A DNA stretch of 64,000 nucleotides from Helicobacter_D sp964464895 (GTDB lineage: Bacteria; Campylobacterota; Campylobacteria; Campylobacterales; Helicobacteraceae). The translations under genes and the position numbers were made by a program. Numbering within the stretch: the first letter of the stretch is position 1; every line of letters starts with the position of its first letter. Positions 1-8,711 of this stretch are shown here, in pieces. The notes below the pieces were generated by a model. It was not told the DNA's origin, made no database searches, and was given only the letters and a program-made list of their open reading frames with translations. The stretch is taken from assembly GCA_964464895.1 (NCBI GenBank), contig CAYXGY010000009.1, positions 1 to 64,000 of the forward strand. Direction: 5' to 3'.

Positions 1-196
1 AATTATATCTAAGTTAGCTTAAGGGGAATTGAAATGGAGAGGAAATAAAAATATTTAAATCTTTGGAAGTATTGGCATTATTATAGGGTTCAAATATGAG
101 ATATTTGAGAATTTCTGCTATTTAGGAAATAAAAACATAAAACATTAAATACGCCATACAATAGACAATTAAGATATATTATTAATGAGTTTTCTC

Positions 197-227
197 TTGA
201 CAAACACCAAGTGTCATGGATTATAAT
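197..227 (+). promoter_or_regulatory. MerR-type promoter/operator 1 (autoregulatory)
   Basis: TTGACA at 197-202 and TATAAT at 222-227 are separated by exactly 19 bp, the long spacer of promoters activated by MerR-family regulators. The spacer begins AACACCAAGTGTC and contains an ACAC/GTGT dyad. The same layout recurs at 8655, 13581 and 30453. It sits just upstream of the MerR gene, so autoregulation is inferred. Confidence 0.8.
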
Positions 228-302
228 ATGCGCTGTGGATTTGTGCGCCCAAAACATAGGGCGGCGACAAAGCCGCGACACACGACACAAACGAGGTGGC
301 AG

Positions 303-770
303 ATGACATACACGATTATCGAGGTGGAGCGCAAAAGCGGCGTTCCATCGCGCAAAATACGCTTTTGGCTCGACAAGGGAATGTTCCCGCGCATTTACAA
401 AGACGCAAACGGCGTGCGACTTTTTAGCGACCGCGATGTCGATTGGCTCTGCTGGATTGAGCTCTATCGCAGGCTCGGAATGAGCCTCAAAGACATTGCG
501 CATTACAAAAGCCTTTGCGACAAGGGCGATTCGACGCTTCGGGAGCGGCTTGGGATTATCCAAAGCCAAAAGGCGAAGAATCTCGCCGAGATTGCGAAGC
601 TGCAAGAGGCGATTATGATGCTAGAATATAAAGAAAATCTTTATTCCGAGCACATCACCAACGGGAGCGCGAGCTGCAAACATCGCAGCTTTGGCGAATG
701 CAAAAAGATTCTGGAGCAGCAATGCCAAACCAAAAAGAAAGGCAAAAAAGGAGAAAAGAATGCAAAATGA
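303..770 (+). CDS. MerR-family transcriptional regulator
   Basis: This is a 155-aa MerR-family activator. The N-terminal winged helix-turn-helix (about residues 2-70) contains the pattern SGVPSRKIRFWLDKG followed by a wing and 'LGMSLKDI'. A long dimerisation helix follows at about 80-115. The start at 303 is chosen because GAGGTGG lies just upstream; an in-frame ATG at 216 falls inside the promoter and cannot be used. Cysteines at about 50, 72, 125, 133 and 141 could sense electrophiles or oxidants, but no mercury or zinc motif is evident. It overlaps the next gene by 11 bp. Its own promoter matches three others in the window that drive redox genes, so it is the likely regulator of all four. 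That link is inference; the family call is firm. Confidence 0.85.
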   Translation: MTYTIIEVERKSGVPSRKIRFWLDKGMFPRIYKDANGVRLFSDRDVDWLCWIELYRRLGMSLKDIAHYKSLCDKGDSTLRERLGIIQSQKAKNLAEIAKLQEAIMMLEYKENLYSEHITNGSASCKHRSFGECKKILEQQCQTKKKGKKGEKNAK

Positions 771-1266
771 GGAATGCGACAACAAGAGACGCGAGGTGTT
801 GCGCGATGCGCTCGCGCTTGGCTTTGGGCTTGGCGCGTTTGGCACATTGAGTGCGCACGAGCAAAAACAAATACAAAATAAAGGAGAGACAATGACACGG
901 TTTGACAGAGGGCTTGAACAATTGCAAAGAATCGACGGCGAGGCGGGGCAAAAGGTCATCGACAGCCTCGCAAATATCGCGCCCGATTTGGGCAGGTTCA
1001 TCATCGAGTTTGCGTTTGGCGACATCTACACGCGCGGCGAGCTAGACCTCCAAGAGCGCGAGCTCATCACGCTTGCGAGCCTGCTCACGGCGGGCGGTTG
1101 CGAGCCACAGCTCGAGGTGCATATCAATGCGGCACTCAATGTCGGAATCGCGCCCCAAAAGGTGATTGAGACCTTTGTGCAGTGCATTCCATACATCGGA
1201 TTCCCACGTGTGCTCAACGCGGTTTTTGTCGCCAAGAAAGTCTTTGGGGAGAGGAAAATTGTTTAG
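760..1266 (+). CDS. Carboxymuconolactone decarboxylase-family protein with Tat-like leader
   Basis: A 168-aa protein. Residues 1-34 resemble a twin-arginine signal (RR at 10-11, hydrophobic 'ALALGFGLGAFGTLSA'). Residues 45-168 are a carboxymuconolactone decarboxylase/AhpD-like domain ('LITLASLLTAGG', 'EPQLEVHINAALNVG'). The CxxC of peroxidase-type AhpD proteins is absent, so a peroxidase role is doubtful. The start at 760 has GGAG upstream and overlaps the MerR gene, implying translational coupling. A second ATG at 892 is preceded by AAAGGAGA and coincides with the domain start, so a leaderless cytosolic form is possible. The gene is GC-richer than the core genes. Substrate unknown. Confidence 0.75.
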   Translation: MQNEECDNKRREVLRDALALGFGLGAFGTLSAHEQKQIQNKGETMTRFDRGLEQLQRIDGEAGQKVIDSLANIAPDLGRFIIEFAFGDIYTRGELDLQERELITLASLLTAGGCEPQLEVHINAALNVGIAPQKVIETFVQCIPYIGFPRVLNAVFVAKKVFGERKIV

Positions 1267-1298
1267 AATCTACGATGAAATGGACAAAGCCAAAAAAA

Positions 1299-1307
1299 TG
1301 CTATAAT
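1299..1307 (+). promoter_or_regulatory. Extended -10 promoter element
   Basis: TGCTATAAT forms an extended -10 hexamer upstream of the DNA alkylation repair gene. A weak TGGACA-like -35 lies at 1281. The element overlaps an in-frame ATG at 1306, which argues for the later start at 1339. Confidence 0.5.
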
Positions 1308-1338
1308 GCAAAAAAATCCAAAAGAAGCGAGGCAACCG

Positions 1339-2067
1339 ATGAAGCACAAAGAACATTACAACGATGAATATATTCTTGATTTGTCGCAAAAAATCCTTGC
1401 GGTAATTCCAGAATTTGATGCAAAAAATTTTGTGGATTCTCTGCTTGGCAAGCTAGACAATAAAGAACTCTTTGCGCGATTTGACTGTATTGTTGATGCA
1501 ATGCAAAAGAATATGCCACGTGATTATTCTAAAAATATTGAGGCATTCTTTTCTATGCTCGGGGCAGAATTAAGCAAGAGTGAGGGAATGTTTCAGTTTG
1601 GGTGGTGGCTGTGGCCTATTGGTAGATATGTCGAACGCTATGGAAATGCAAATTGGCGTTTGTCGCTTACGTTTTGCAAAGAGCTAACAAAACGATTTAC
1701 CGGTGAATATGCCATTCGCCCTTTGCTAAAAGAACACCCCAAAGAGGTAATGGACGAGCTTATTCAATGGAGTTTTGATACAAATGTCCATGTGCGGCGG
1801 CTTGCAAGCGAGGCTGTGAGAATCCGCCTGCCTTGGTCGCAAAAGCTATATGTTGCGTTAGATGAGTTTGAAAAATACACAACTTTGCTTACAAATCTCA
1901 AAGACGATTCTGAAAAGTTTGTGCAAAAGAGTGTCGGGAATAATCTCAATGATTTATATAAAGACGCGCCAGAAAAGGCGGATTATATTATTGCACAATG
2001 GGAAAAATCAGGCAATAGCAAAGCGCAAATGTGGATTATCAAACACGCAAGAAGGAATCAAAAATAA
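1339..2067 (+). CDS. DNA alkylation repair protein (AlkC/AlkD-like HEAT repeat)
   Basis: A 242-aa all-helical protein of the DNA alkylation repair (HEAT-like) superfamily, whose members remove alkylated purines from DNA in the cytoplasm. The diagnostic stretch is 'NVHVRRLASEAVRIRLPW' in the middle third, matching the conserved H-x-RRLaSEG-RPRLPW block. The start at 1339 is preferred because GAGG lies 6 bp upstream, whereas the ATG at 1306 overlaps the -10 element. The gene stands alone with its own promoter, next to broken genes downstream. Which glycosylase subfamily it belongs to is uncertain. Confidence 0.75.
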   Translation: MKHKEHYNDEYILDLSQKILAVIPEFDAKNFVDSLLGKLDNKELFARFDCIVDAMQKNMPRDYSKNIEAFFSMLGAELSKSEGMFQFGWWLWPIGRYVERYGNANWRLSLTFCKELTKRFTGEYAIRPLLKEHPKEVMDELIQWSFDTNVHVRRLASEAVRIRLPWSQKLYVALDEFEKYTTLLTNLKDDSEKFVQKSVGNNLNDLYKDAPEKADYIIAQWEKSGNSKAQMWIIKHARRNQK

Positions 2068-2075
2068 GTCAAATA

Positions 2076-2186
2076 TGGAATCCAAGCGGGCTGATTTCAC
2101 GCAAGAGCATCGCGCATCTTGTCGTGCGCTTGGCACTAGAGCCCGATTTTGGAATCTATTAGAGTTTGGGGATTCATAAGCCATAA
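2076..2186 (+). pseudogene. C-terminal remnant of a short-chain dehydrogenase-like gene
   Basis: No gene starts here, but one frame reads 'WNPSGLISRKSIAHLVVRL', then 'ALEPDFGIY', an amber TAG at 2160, then 'SLGIHKP' and TAA. The pattern resembles the C-terminus of NAD(P)-binding short-chain-dehydrogenase-like proteins. The TAG most simply comes from GAG. The rest of the gene is missing, so this is a scar. The family assignment is tentative. Confidence 0.45.
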
Positions 2187-2207
2187 GTTTGGCGTAAGGA
2201 ATATGAG

Positions 2208-2675
2208 ATGACGTATTTTTATTATGCTATGGGGTTCATTATGGGCGTTGCGATTGCTATGCAAACGCCTATTAATGCGGCACTTGGACGTTCTTTGCAA
2301 ACAACTTCCTTAGTGGCGACTTTGATTTCTTTCATTGTTGGCACTTTTTGTCTTTTGCTCTTTTCTTGTCTAAGTGGCGAAGTTTCTCTGAATATTATCA
2401 AGTCTTTGCCTCAACAAAGTTGGTAGAAATTCTTGGGTGGAATCTTGGGCGCATTTTGCCTTTTTAGCATGGTTTGGCTTGTGCCAAAAATCGGGCTAGT
2501 CAATCTGCTCTTGTTTATGCTCGTTGGGCAACTAGCAATGGGAACACTATTAGACCATTTTGGCGCGTTTGGGTTAAATATCAAGCCCATTTCGTGGCAC
2601 AAGATTCTAGGACTTGGCATTATCCTTGGTGGGCTTTTGGTCTTTTTTGCGAAAGAGATTAGGGAGAGATTCTAA
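2208..2675 (+). pseudogene. DMT (YdcZ/DUF606-like) transporter broken by an amber codon
   Basis: One continuous frame encodes about 155 aa of a small drug/metabolite transporter. It begins 'MTYFYYAMGFIMGVAIAM' and has four hydrophobic segments. A TAG at 2424-2426 interrupts it between 'LPQQSW' and 'KFLGGILGAF'. Family members commonly have a second tryptophan at this place, so TGG to TAG is the likely lesion. Both halves remain in frame and otherwise intact, so the mutation appears recent. Without suppression only a two-helix fragment would be made. Confidence 0.7.
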
Positions 2676-2755
2676 ATTTGGTTGAAAGATGTGGTATTGT
2701 AAGGCATGACACCGTGTTGGTCATGGCGTTGCGGGGGATTATGTAGCTTATAAGG

Positions 2756-4639
2756 CTATTGCGATTTTTTTATCATTTCCTTTGTTTTAAAATCCTCAAT
2801 ATCTTTATAATTAGATAATGAGAGCTTCTGGGTTATGCCTTGCAATTTATTCTGATTTTCTTTTTTTCTTTTTTCAATCAATTCTTTCCATGTTATTGCT
2901 TTTATCTCGTAATTGTCCCCATTTAAAATTGGCATATATTCTTCTCTTTGAGATGAAACGCCAATGGATCGAACAAAATTGATGGGATTATTCTGTTTTC
3001 GCAATGCCTTAAGAATCTTAAGGATATATTTTTCAAGAACTTCATTAAGTATTTTGTGGGTAATTTCTACTTTTGGTGCTTTCAATTCAATTAGAATTAA
3101 TTGATTATCTTTTGTCCTTGGTATAAAAATATCGGGAATCTTGTTTAATTCCTTATCGTCAAATTCCATTGGAAGCCCTACTTCCTTGAATATACCTTTT
3201 AATGATTGGTCGCTGAAAAACTCTAAATCTGAATATGTTTCATCAAATATCCATAAGTGATTCTCTATGATTTTATGTAACTCTGTCCTTTCCTTTGTGG
3301 TTTGTTTTCCCTCATTTAAGACTAAATTTTCAAATTGATTTAAAAAATCAAGTTTTGATGCAATATCATAATATTTTTTCATAAGAGTTAAAATATCAAC
3401 ATTTTGATTTATATAGTTCATTATTTGTTGGTTATTTTGATTTAAATTAAATACAAGTTCTAAATTTGTAAGTGTATGAGAATTACTATCAGAGATTAAT
3501 CCCATTAATGAATTGCTAAAATAGGACATGTTATTCTTAGTAATATTATGTTCATTAAGCATTAGAGGAACAGCTAATACTTTATAAGCTTCTTGTATTT
3601 TTTCTTTTACCATATCATCTACTACAAGTGACAATAATCTGTTTTTTTGTGCCAATTGGTCTGCTACTATGTCTTTATTCTTAATCCAAACTTGAAACAA
3701 AAGTTTATCTAAATCAGGCTTATATAATGTTTGCATTTCTTTTATGAGTTTCTTGTATTCCAAATCCAATTCCAAAAGTTCATAATCATCTTTAAACATA
3801 TCACTTATTAAAAAGACGGTATGGCAATTAAAAATTGATTTTTGCGAACCAGAGGGTATTTTGCCTAGACAATTTCCTATTGTATTAAAAAGAAAAGTAT
3901 GTTTTTTGTCTGTTAAATCAATTTCATTTTTCCAAACAATCATATAAGCTTCAAATTGCTTTCCATTTGATAAGGTATAAGTTTTTTCTTCCCGTTTATC
4001 TATATAATCTTCCACATTAATTTTTTTATTATTTATGCTTATTGATATATTTTTAAGAATTTTATCCGCAAATTCAACAATAATTTCTTTTTCTAAATCC
4101 CTGGCTAGTTCTTCTGGGCTTCTTTGATTGATAAACTTTTCTCCCAATTGTTCAATATAAAGCTGTGTCGTTGCTTCTTTTTGATATTCTGCCTTATTTT
4201 CGCTTATGTAAAAGCCAATATTGTTATTTTCAACACAAAAAGTAACACAATAATATTTATCATTAAATTTTGTATATATTTTAATATCTTTTATATTTTC
4301 TTGTTTAAAATCAACAAACTTTAAATATGTATATCTGCCACGACTTCTTCCTCCAAGAGTATGTGGTCTATAATCTCCCCCTTTATAGTGCGTCCATTTT
4401 TCATTCATATATCGTTCATCTGAACAATCAAATCCGCTTCCATCATCTTCAATGATAAGAGATACTTCCTCTCCACACAATTGACTAGGGCGCATATTGA
4501 GATAAATATTTATATTTTTTGCACCAGAATCTATGGCATTCTTTATTGCTTCTCCTATGGGATTAAGTCGAGCAATAGCTGAATCTTTCTTAATTGTTTT
4601 CGGTGTTACTTTTGTAGCGAAAGAAGTTTGCATAATCAT
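2756..4639 (-). CDS. GHKL (MutL/MORC-like) ATPase with C-terminal PD-(D/E)xK-like domain
   Basis: A 627-aa protein. The N-terminal GHKL ATPase fold has the N-box 'GEAIKNAIDSGA' (E30, N34, D37), the G1 box 'EDDGSG' (D66, G67, G69) and a glycine-rich lid 'LGGRSRGRYTY' (95-105). The middle is helical. The C-terminal third looks like a restriction-type nuclease: PD at 502-503 and 'LILIELKAP' with E518 and K520, reminiscent of Shedu/DUF4263 domains. The start overlaps the stop of the upstream type IIG enzyme by 4 bp, so the two are co-translated. GHKL/MORC-like ATPases are known beside restriction systems, which supports a defence role. The nuclease call rests on a short motif. No close named relative is recognised. 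Confidence 0.65.
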   Translation of the reverse strand: MIMQTSFATKVTPKTIKKDSAIARLNPIGEAIKNAIDSGAKNINIYLNMRPSQLCGEEVSLIIEDDGSGFDCSDERYMNEKWTHYKGGDYRPHTLGGRSRGRYTYLKFVDFKQENIKDIKIYTKFNDKYYCVTFCVENNNIGFYISENKAEYQKEATTQLYIEQLGEKFINQRSPEELARDLEKEIIVEFADKILKNISISINNKKINVEDYIDKREEKTYTLSNGKQFEAYMIVWKNEIDLTDKKHTFLFNTIGNCLGKIPSGSQKSIFNCHTVFLISDMFKDDYELLELDLEYKKLIKEMQTLYKPDLDKLLFQVWIKNKDIVADQLAQKNRLLSLVVDDMVKEKIQEAYKVLAVPLMLNEHNITKNNMSYFSNSLMGLISDSNSHTLTNLELVFNLNQNNQQIMNYINQNVDILTLMKKYYDIASKLDFLNQFENLVLNEGKQTTKERTELHKIIENHLWIFDETYSDLEFFSDQSLKGIFKEVGLPMEFDDKELNKIPDIFIPRTKDNQLILIELKAPKVEITHKILNEVLEKYILKILKALRKQNNPINFVRSIGVSSQREEYMPILNGDNYEIKAITWKELIEKRKKENQNKLQGITQKLSLSNYKDIEDFKTKEMIKKSQ

Positions 4640-7600
4640 CCTTTATTTTCTATGACTCTAATCTCATTATCAGTGAGATTATAGAGTTTATAAACTAAAT
4701 AATCAATTTCAGATTCTAGTTTGTTTGTGTCGCGTAATTTGCCATGTTGAGGGCGAATGCCCGAAACATCTCTTTTAGAGCCTCTCAATTCTTTGCTTTG
4801 AGATTCTTCACCTGCTAACGCAGGTTTAGAATGACAAGCTGCTTTGATTGCTAGAATCTCATCGACTAAAGCGATGATTCTATCAACGATTTTTTGGTTT
4901 TGTTTTGTGATTTTGGGAATAGGGATTTTCCTTGCTATCTCATTGGAAAAATCCATTGAGCGAATTGCTTTAGAAAAACAAAAGCGGTAACAATACCAAT
5001 TTATCAGCTTTGAATGAAAAAGACCTAAAATATATTTATTTGAAATATTTTCTTTACAAATAATTTGAAAAATTGTATTGACAATTTTACGCTCATCTCC
5101 ATTAGCTACAATAGTCGCAGTGAATTTTATATGTGGTGTTGGATTCTGTATATGGGCAATAATGCGCTGCAAAAGAATGCTATTTTCCTTAATATTGGAT
5201 TCGTCATTTATGAAATCCTTATGAACATAACCTTTTATACCCACAATAACATATTTTTGAACCTCTTTTCCGCCCAAAACCTCATAAGAATCTTTAAATT
5301 TTGTTTTTTGGACTTTATTTTGAAAACTTCCACCCCTAAAACATTCTGCCAAATCTAATAAATTTATTTTGTGTTTTTTTAATTTTAGCCCTATTTCTAA
5401 CTCTTCTTTATTTAAATTGCTAAGGAAAACATCAAACAAATCGATAAGTTTTTTATCAATCATCATTTGATTTTGTGTCATTGCTTGAGATTCTTCGGCT
5501 AAAGCCTCAGAATGACAAGCCATTTTGTCATATTGAGCTTGTGCAACAAGCGAAATATCTCTTTTATCGTGTTGAGAAGAATCTTCTAAAAAGTGTGTTT
5601 TATAAGTTTGGGTTATATTATTCTTTTGTTTGGCGAAAATCACCATTTCAAGCAAAACATAGCTCCAAGCCTTGCCACAATCTACAAGCAAAAAGAGTGT
5701 TGGTTCGAGAAAATGCCTTATTTCTTTCCAATTTGCAATGTAATTAAGAGATTTAGGAACAATCAGAGAATTAACCCCTTGATTTGTTAATATCCTATCA
5801 CTTAAGTAGATAAACAAAGCGGCGGTGTTAGTTTGTGAAGTTAAATAAGTCTTTTTATATCTTTCTCTTTCTTGTGTAGTAAGCTTTACTCCATACGGCG
5901 GATTCCCAATCACTAAATCAAAGCCTAGAAAATCACCATTACTATCTAGCACTTCAGGAAAGGCAAATCGCCATTCAAAAGCATTTTTGTATTCTGCTCC
6001 GCTTAGGGCTAAGTCAAGCTTTTTACGCAAAGCTTGGATTTTACCATAGGATTCTAATGCCTTCTCTTGCTCTTCTTCGCTCAAATTTGGAGTGCCGAAG
6101 AGATTAAATTGCAAAGAGCCTAAGCCATCTAATAAGCTTGCATCATCAAGCAAATAATTGTTGAATTGTTTGATATGGGATTCTATTGCCTTTTCTAGTT
6201 CCTTTTTTGTCTTTGGGTCTTTTAGTGTAATGGTAAAGGTTGTCTGAATTGTCTCAATTTGTTTTTCAATGTCTTGCTTGGAGATTTTCATTAAGTTTTG
6301 GTCAGCATTTTTATATTCAAATACAAGCTTTTTGTATTGTTCAATTTGGAAATTAATATTTGGAATTGTGCGTAATGAATCACTAAGATTAAAGCGAGAG
6401 ATAAGACTATTCCCACACTTAATATTAATATCAATATTTGGCAGTGTCTCTAATCTTTTATTTGGAATATCTTTATAATAGCTATATTTGAGTAACTCTA
6501 TCCAAAGCCTTAGTTTAGTTATCTCACATGAGTTTGGGTTAATATCCACACCAAAGAGGCAGGATTCAATGAGTTTGCGTTTGGCAGAGAATAGAGCTTT
6601 TTGGATTTTGTGCGTTTCGATATTTTCATGCTTTGGCAGAGTATAGGCAAAAAGTGTATTATTAGAATCTCTAATCACGATTTCATCACGGAGTATTTCT
6701 AATGTAATATCTTTGATTCTATTGTGATTTTCATCACAAAGAATGCCTAGTTTAAACTTTAGTAAAATCAGCTCATTGAGAGCAGAAACAAGGAAATGCC
6801 CACTACCCACAGCAGGGTCGCAGATATGGATAGAATCAAAGATTGCATTAGCCCTCTTATAGCCCTCTTTAGAATCTGTGAGCTTATCAAGCTTTGTTTT
6901 AAGAGATTCCAAGTCTTTACAATCCCAATCAAGCGATTCATTAAACTTTTGTAGCACGACTCTTTCTAAACTTTGCTTGCACATATAATGAGTGATAAAG
7001 CTTGGTGTATAGAAGCTACCTTCTTTATAACCATTGAGCTTTTCAAAGACTAGCCCTAACACAGCAGAGTTAATGAGTTTGTCATAATTCATTTTAGTGT
7101 GGTTTTGAATATCTTGGGGTGTGGTTGTGAAGTTGTAAGCATGCAAAAACGCAAAGAGATATTCTAAAAGTGGTAAGCTAGAATCTTTGGCTTGGGCATT
7201 GAGATTTAGAGTTTTACAAAAGTTTTTGTCTTTATAGAGAATAGAATCATGATAGAGCATTAGAGGCTTTGATTCTAAAAGCTTGATTTCCTTGCCTTCA
7301 ATTTCTAATGCTGTCTTTTCAAAAAGGCTAGAGTTGAGATAGGGGATAGAGCTTAAGGCTTTTGGAATATTGGCATCTCTGCTCTCTTCTATCTTTGCTA
7401 AAATATCAAAGAATAGCATATTAAGGGCTTGGAAGTCTTTTAGGTAATCTAAGTCTAGGAATGGTTTTTTAATGTGTTCAAAGTTAAGCAACATAGATTC
7501 CAAAAGACGTAAGAATAATAATCTATTATTCCATGTGGTCAGTAAAGAAAAGAGAATCTCAAAGTCTTTGTCTCTATCAAGCCCAAATGTCAAGCAAATG

Positions 7601-8496
7601 GAATCTAGGAGTGTATTTTGTGTTTGGCTTGAGAGAATAAGCACTTTGGCATTCTGTGTGCTTTCTCTTAATCCTAAAATATAGAGTAATTCATCATAGA
7701 AATCTTGATTTAGAGTGTTAGCGTCAAGATAGGTCTTGCGCTTCAGCAGCACGTGGGGACTTAAGACTTGATAGAGAAGTGGTAGGATATTGTTATAAGA
7801 CTCTTTGTTTTTGGTGTGTTGGGATTCTTCACCTGCTAACACAGCTTCAGAATGACAAAGGGATTCATGATAATTTGCAAGAATAGAATCTTCAATCTTA
7901 AAATGCGTATATTTTAATTCCATATCAAGACTTGGCAAGAGATTGCTAAGCTCGTCATAGAATCTCCTCGTGCTTGCGTCATTGCCTTCTTTGTCCTCAC
8001 AATTTTTAAAGGCTTTAAGAATCGCCTTGTCTTTGGCAAAAGCCGCATAGTCTTTGGCGTCTATGATATAAAAATCCTCTGTGTTAGTCAAAATAATATG
8101 CGTTAAATTATTATTGCGATTTGTGAGAGTTTCGCGCAAATAATAGAGAATGGATTCATAAAAAGCCTTCGATTCGAGGCTTGGATTTTGCACGCTAGGC
8201 TTCACAAATTCATGGCTATTGCCGCTACTCTTGACTTCAAAAAGCACTCTTGGGATAGAATCGTCATAGATTGCCAAGTCGATTTTATCCCTCGTGTTGC
8301 AATCATAGCCAAAAGATTTATACAAAAAATCACGCAAAAGATTCTTTTGGTGCTCCTCCGATTCGCTTTTAGAATCCGCAATGCTCGCCAGATACGCTTC
8401 CAGCCTCTGTCCAAAGCCCTCAAGCTCCGACTGCACGGGAGAGAATGGGCTATGGCTTTGCACAAAATCTTGCAATGCTGTATGGCAATAGCGCAT
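4636..8496 (-). CDS. Type IIG restriction-modification enzyme (Eco57I-like, nuclease-methyltransferase fusion)
   Basis: A 1286-aa single-chain restriction-modification enzyme. The N-terminal nuclease motif is D73 with 'FEVK' (E87, K89). The adenine methyltransferase core has motif I 'DPAVGSGHF' at 560-568 and motif IV 'NPPYG' at 865-869. The C-terminal part (about 1030-1240) should be the target-recognition domain. The start at 8496 is supported by GGAGGAGA immediately upstream. Three stretches reading CHSEA-like/AEESQ-like correspond to palindromic repeats inserted in frame at 4742-4839, 5489-5563 and 7823-7860. Downstream it overlaps the GHKL ATPase gene by 4 bp. Its recognition sequence cannot be read from the protein. 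Confidence 0.9.
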   Translation of the reverse strand: MRYCHTALQDFVQSHSPFSPVQSELEGFGQRLEAYLASIADSKSESEEHQKNLLRDFLYKSFGYDCNTRDKIDLAIYDDSIPRVLFEVKSSGNSHEFVKPSVQNPSLESKAFYESILYYLRETLTNRNNNLTHIILTNTEDFYIIDAKDYAAFAKDKAILKAFKNCEDKEGNDASTRRFYDELSNLLPSLDMELKYTHFKIEDSILANYHESLCHSEAVLAGEESQHTKNKESYNNILPLLYQVLSPHVLLKRKTYLDANTLNQDFYDELLYILGLRESTQNAKVLILSSQTQNTLLDSICLTFGLDRDKDFEILFSLLTTWNNRLLFLRLLESMLLNFEHIKKPFLDLDYLKDFQALNMLFFDILAKIEESRDANIPKALSSIPYLNSSLFEKTALEIEGKEIKLLESKPLMLYHDSILYKDKNFCKTLNLNAQAKDSSLPLLEYLFAFLHAYNFTTTPQDIQNHTKMNYDKLINSAVLGLVFEKLNGYKEGSFYTPSFITHYMCKQSLERVVLQKFNESLDWDCKDLESLKTKLDKLTDSKEGYKRANAIFDSIHICDPAVGSGHFLVSALNELILLKFKLGILCDENHNRIKDITLEILRDEIVIRDSNNTLFAYTLPKHENIETHKIQKALFSAKRKLIESCLFGVDINPNSCEITKLRLWIELLKYSYYKDIPNKRLETLPNIDINIKCGNSLISRFNLSDSLRTIPNINFQIEQYKKLVFEYKNADQNLMKISKQDIEKQIETIQTTFTITLKDPKTKKELEKAIESHIKQFNNYLLDDASLLDGLGSLQFNLFGTPNLSEEEQEKALESYGKIQALRKKLDLALSGAEYKNAFEWRFAFPEVLDSNGDFLGFDLVIGNPPYGVKLTTQERERYKKTYLTSQTNTAALFIYLSDRILTNQGVNSLIVPKSLNYIANWKEIRHFLEPTLFLLVDCGKAWSYVLLEMVIFAKQKNNITQTYKTHFLEDSSQHDKRDISLVAQAQYDKMACHSEALAEESQAMTQNQMMIDKKLIDLFDVFLSNLNKEELEIGLKLKKHKINLLDLAECFRGGSFQNKVQKTKFKDSYEVLGGKEVQKYVIVGIKGYVHKDFINDESNIKENSILLQRIIAHIQNPTPHIKFTATIVANGDERKIVNTIFQIICKENISNKYILGLFHSKLINWYCYRFCFSKAIRSMDFSNEIARKIPIPKITKQNQKIVDRIIALVDEILAIKAACHSKPALAGEESQSKELRGSKRDVSGIRPQHGKLRDTNKLESEIDYLVYKLYNLTDNEIRVIENKG
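4742..4839 (-). repeat. In-frame palindromic repeat, composite copy A
   Basis: Two modules lie next to each other. One is a TGTTGAG-hairpin-CGAAACATCTC module (4742-4776, hairpin GGGCGAATGCCC). The other is GATTCTTCACCTGCTAACGC...GAATGACAAGC (4802-4839). Both are read through as protein within the type IIG gene. Related copies are at 5489-5563 and 7823-7860. Confidence 0.6.
5489..5563 (-). repeat. In-frame palindromic repeat, composite copy B
   Basis: GATTCTTCGGCTAAAGCC...GAATGACAAGC (5489-5520) is followed by a TATTGAG-hairpin-CGAAATATCTC module (hairpin CTTGTGCAACAAG). The module order is reversed compared with copy A. It is translated in frame as 'CHSEALAEESQ' and flanking residues. Confidence 0.6.
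7823..7860 (-). repeat. In-frame palindromic repeat, short copy C
   Basis: GATTCTTCACCTGCTAACAC...GAATGACAAAG matches the second module of copy A with a few changes. It encodes 'CHSEAVLAGEESQ' within the N-terminal third of the type IIG enzyme. Confidence 0.55.
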
Positions 8497-8654
8497 GTCT
8501 CCTCCCGCTCGTTTTTGTCAAGATTCTACCCCACGCACGCTTTGAAGCCCCTTAAAGCTTGGCGCGTGCCGCGTTTTGCGCAAAGCTCGCCCGAGCAACA
8601 GCCACATTTTGCGCGTTTGCACGGAATCTCGCACAACAAATCGTCCCCCGCGCC

Positions 8655-8685
8655 TTGACAAACACTAGGTGGTATGCTTTATAAT
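8655..8685 (+). promoter_or_regulatory. MerR-type promoter/operator 2
   Basis: TTGACA (8655-8660), a 19-bp spacer beginning AACACTAGGTGG, and TATAAT (8680-8685). It is nearly identical to the elements at 197, 13581 and 30453. It lies 27 bp upstream of the first gene of the reductase operon. Confidence 0.85.
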
Positions 8686-8711
8686 ATCACATCTTTCACC
8701 AAAGGAGAACA

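Noticed and set aside
90..605. 171-codon open frame on the minus strand across the MerR gene
   Set aside because: It runs antisense to a recognised MerR gene in GC-rich DNA, has no family match and no ribosome site.
2160..2426. Amber codons read as an amino acid (pyrrolysine or suppressor)
   Set aside because: No suppressor tRNA or pyrrolysine genes are visible, other genes use TAG as a normal stop, and simple point mutations explain both sites.
2705..2725. CATGAC/GTCATG inverted repeat between the broken transporter and the ATPase gene
   Set aside because: Only 6 bp, no T-run on either strand; not enough to call a terminator or operator.
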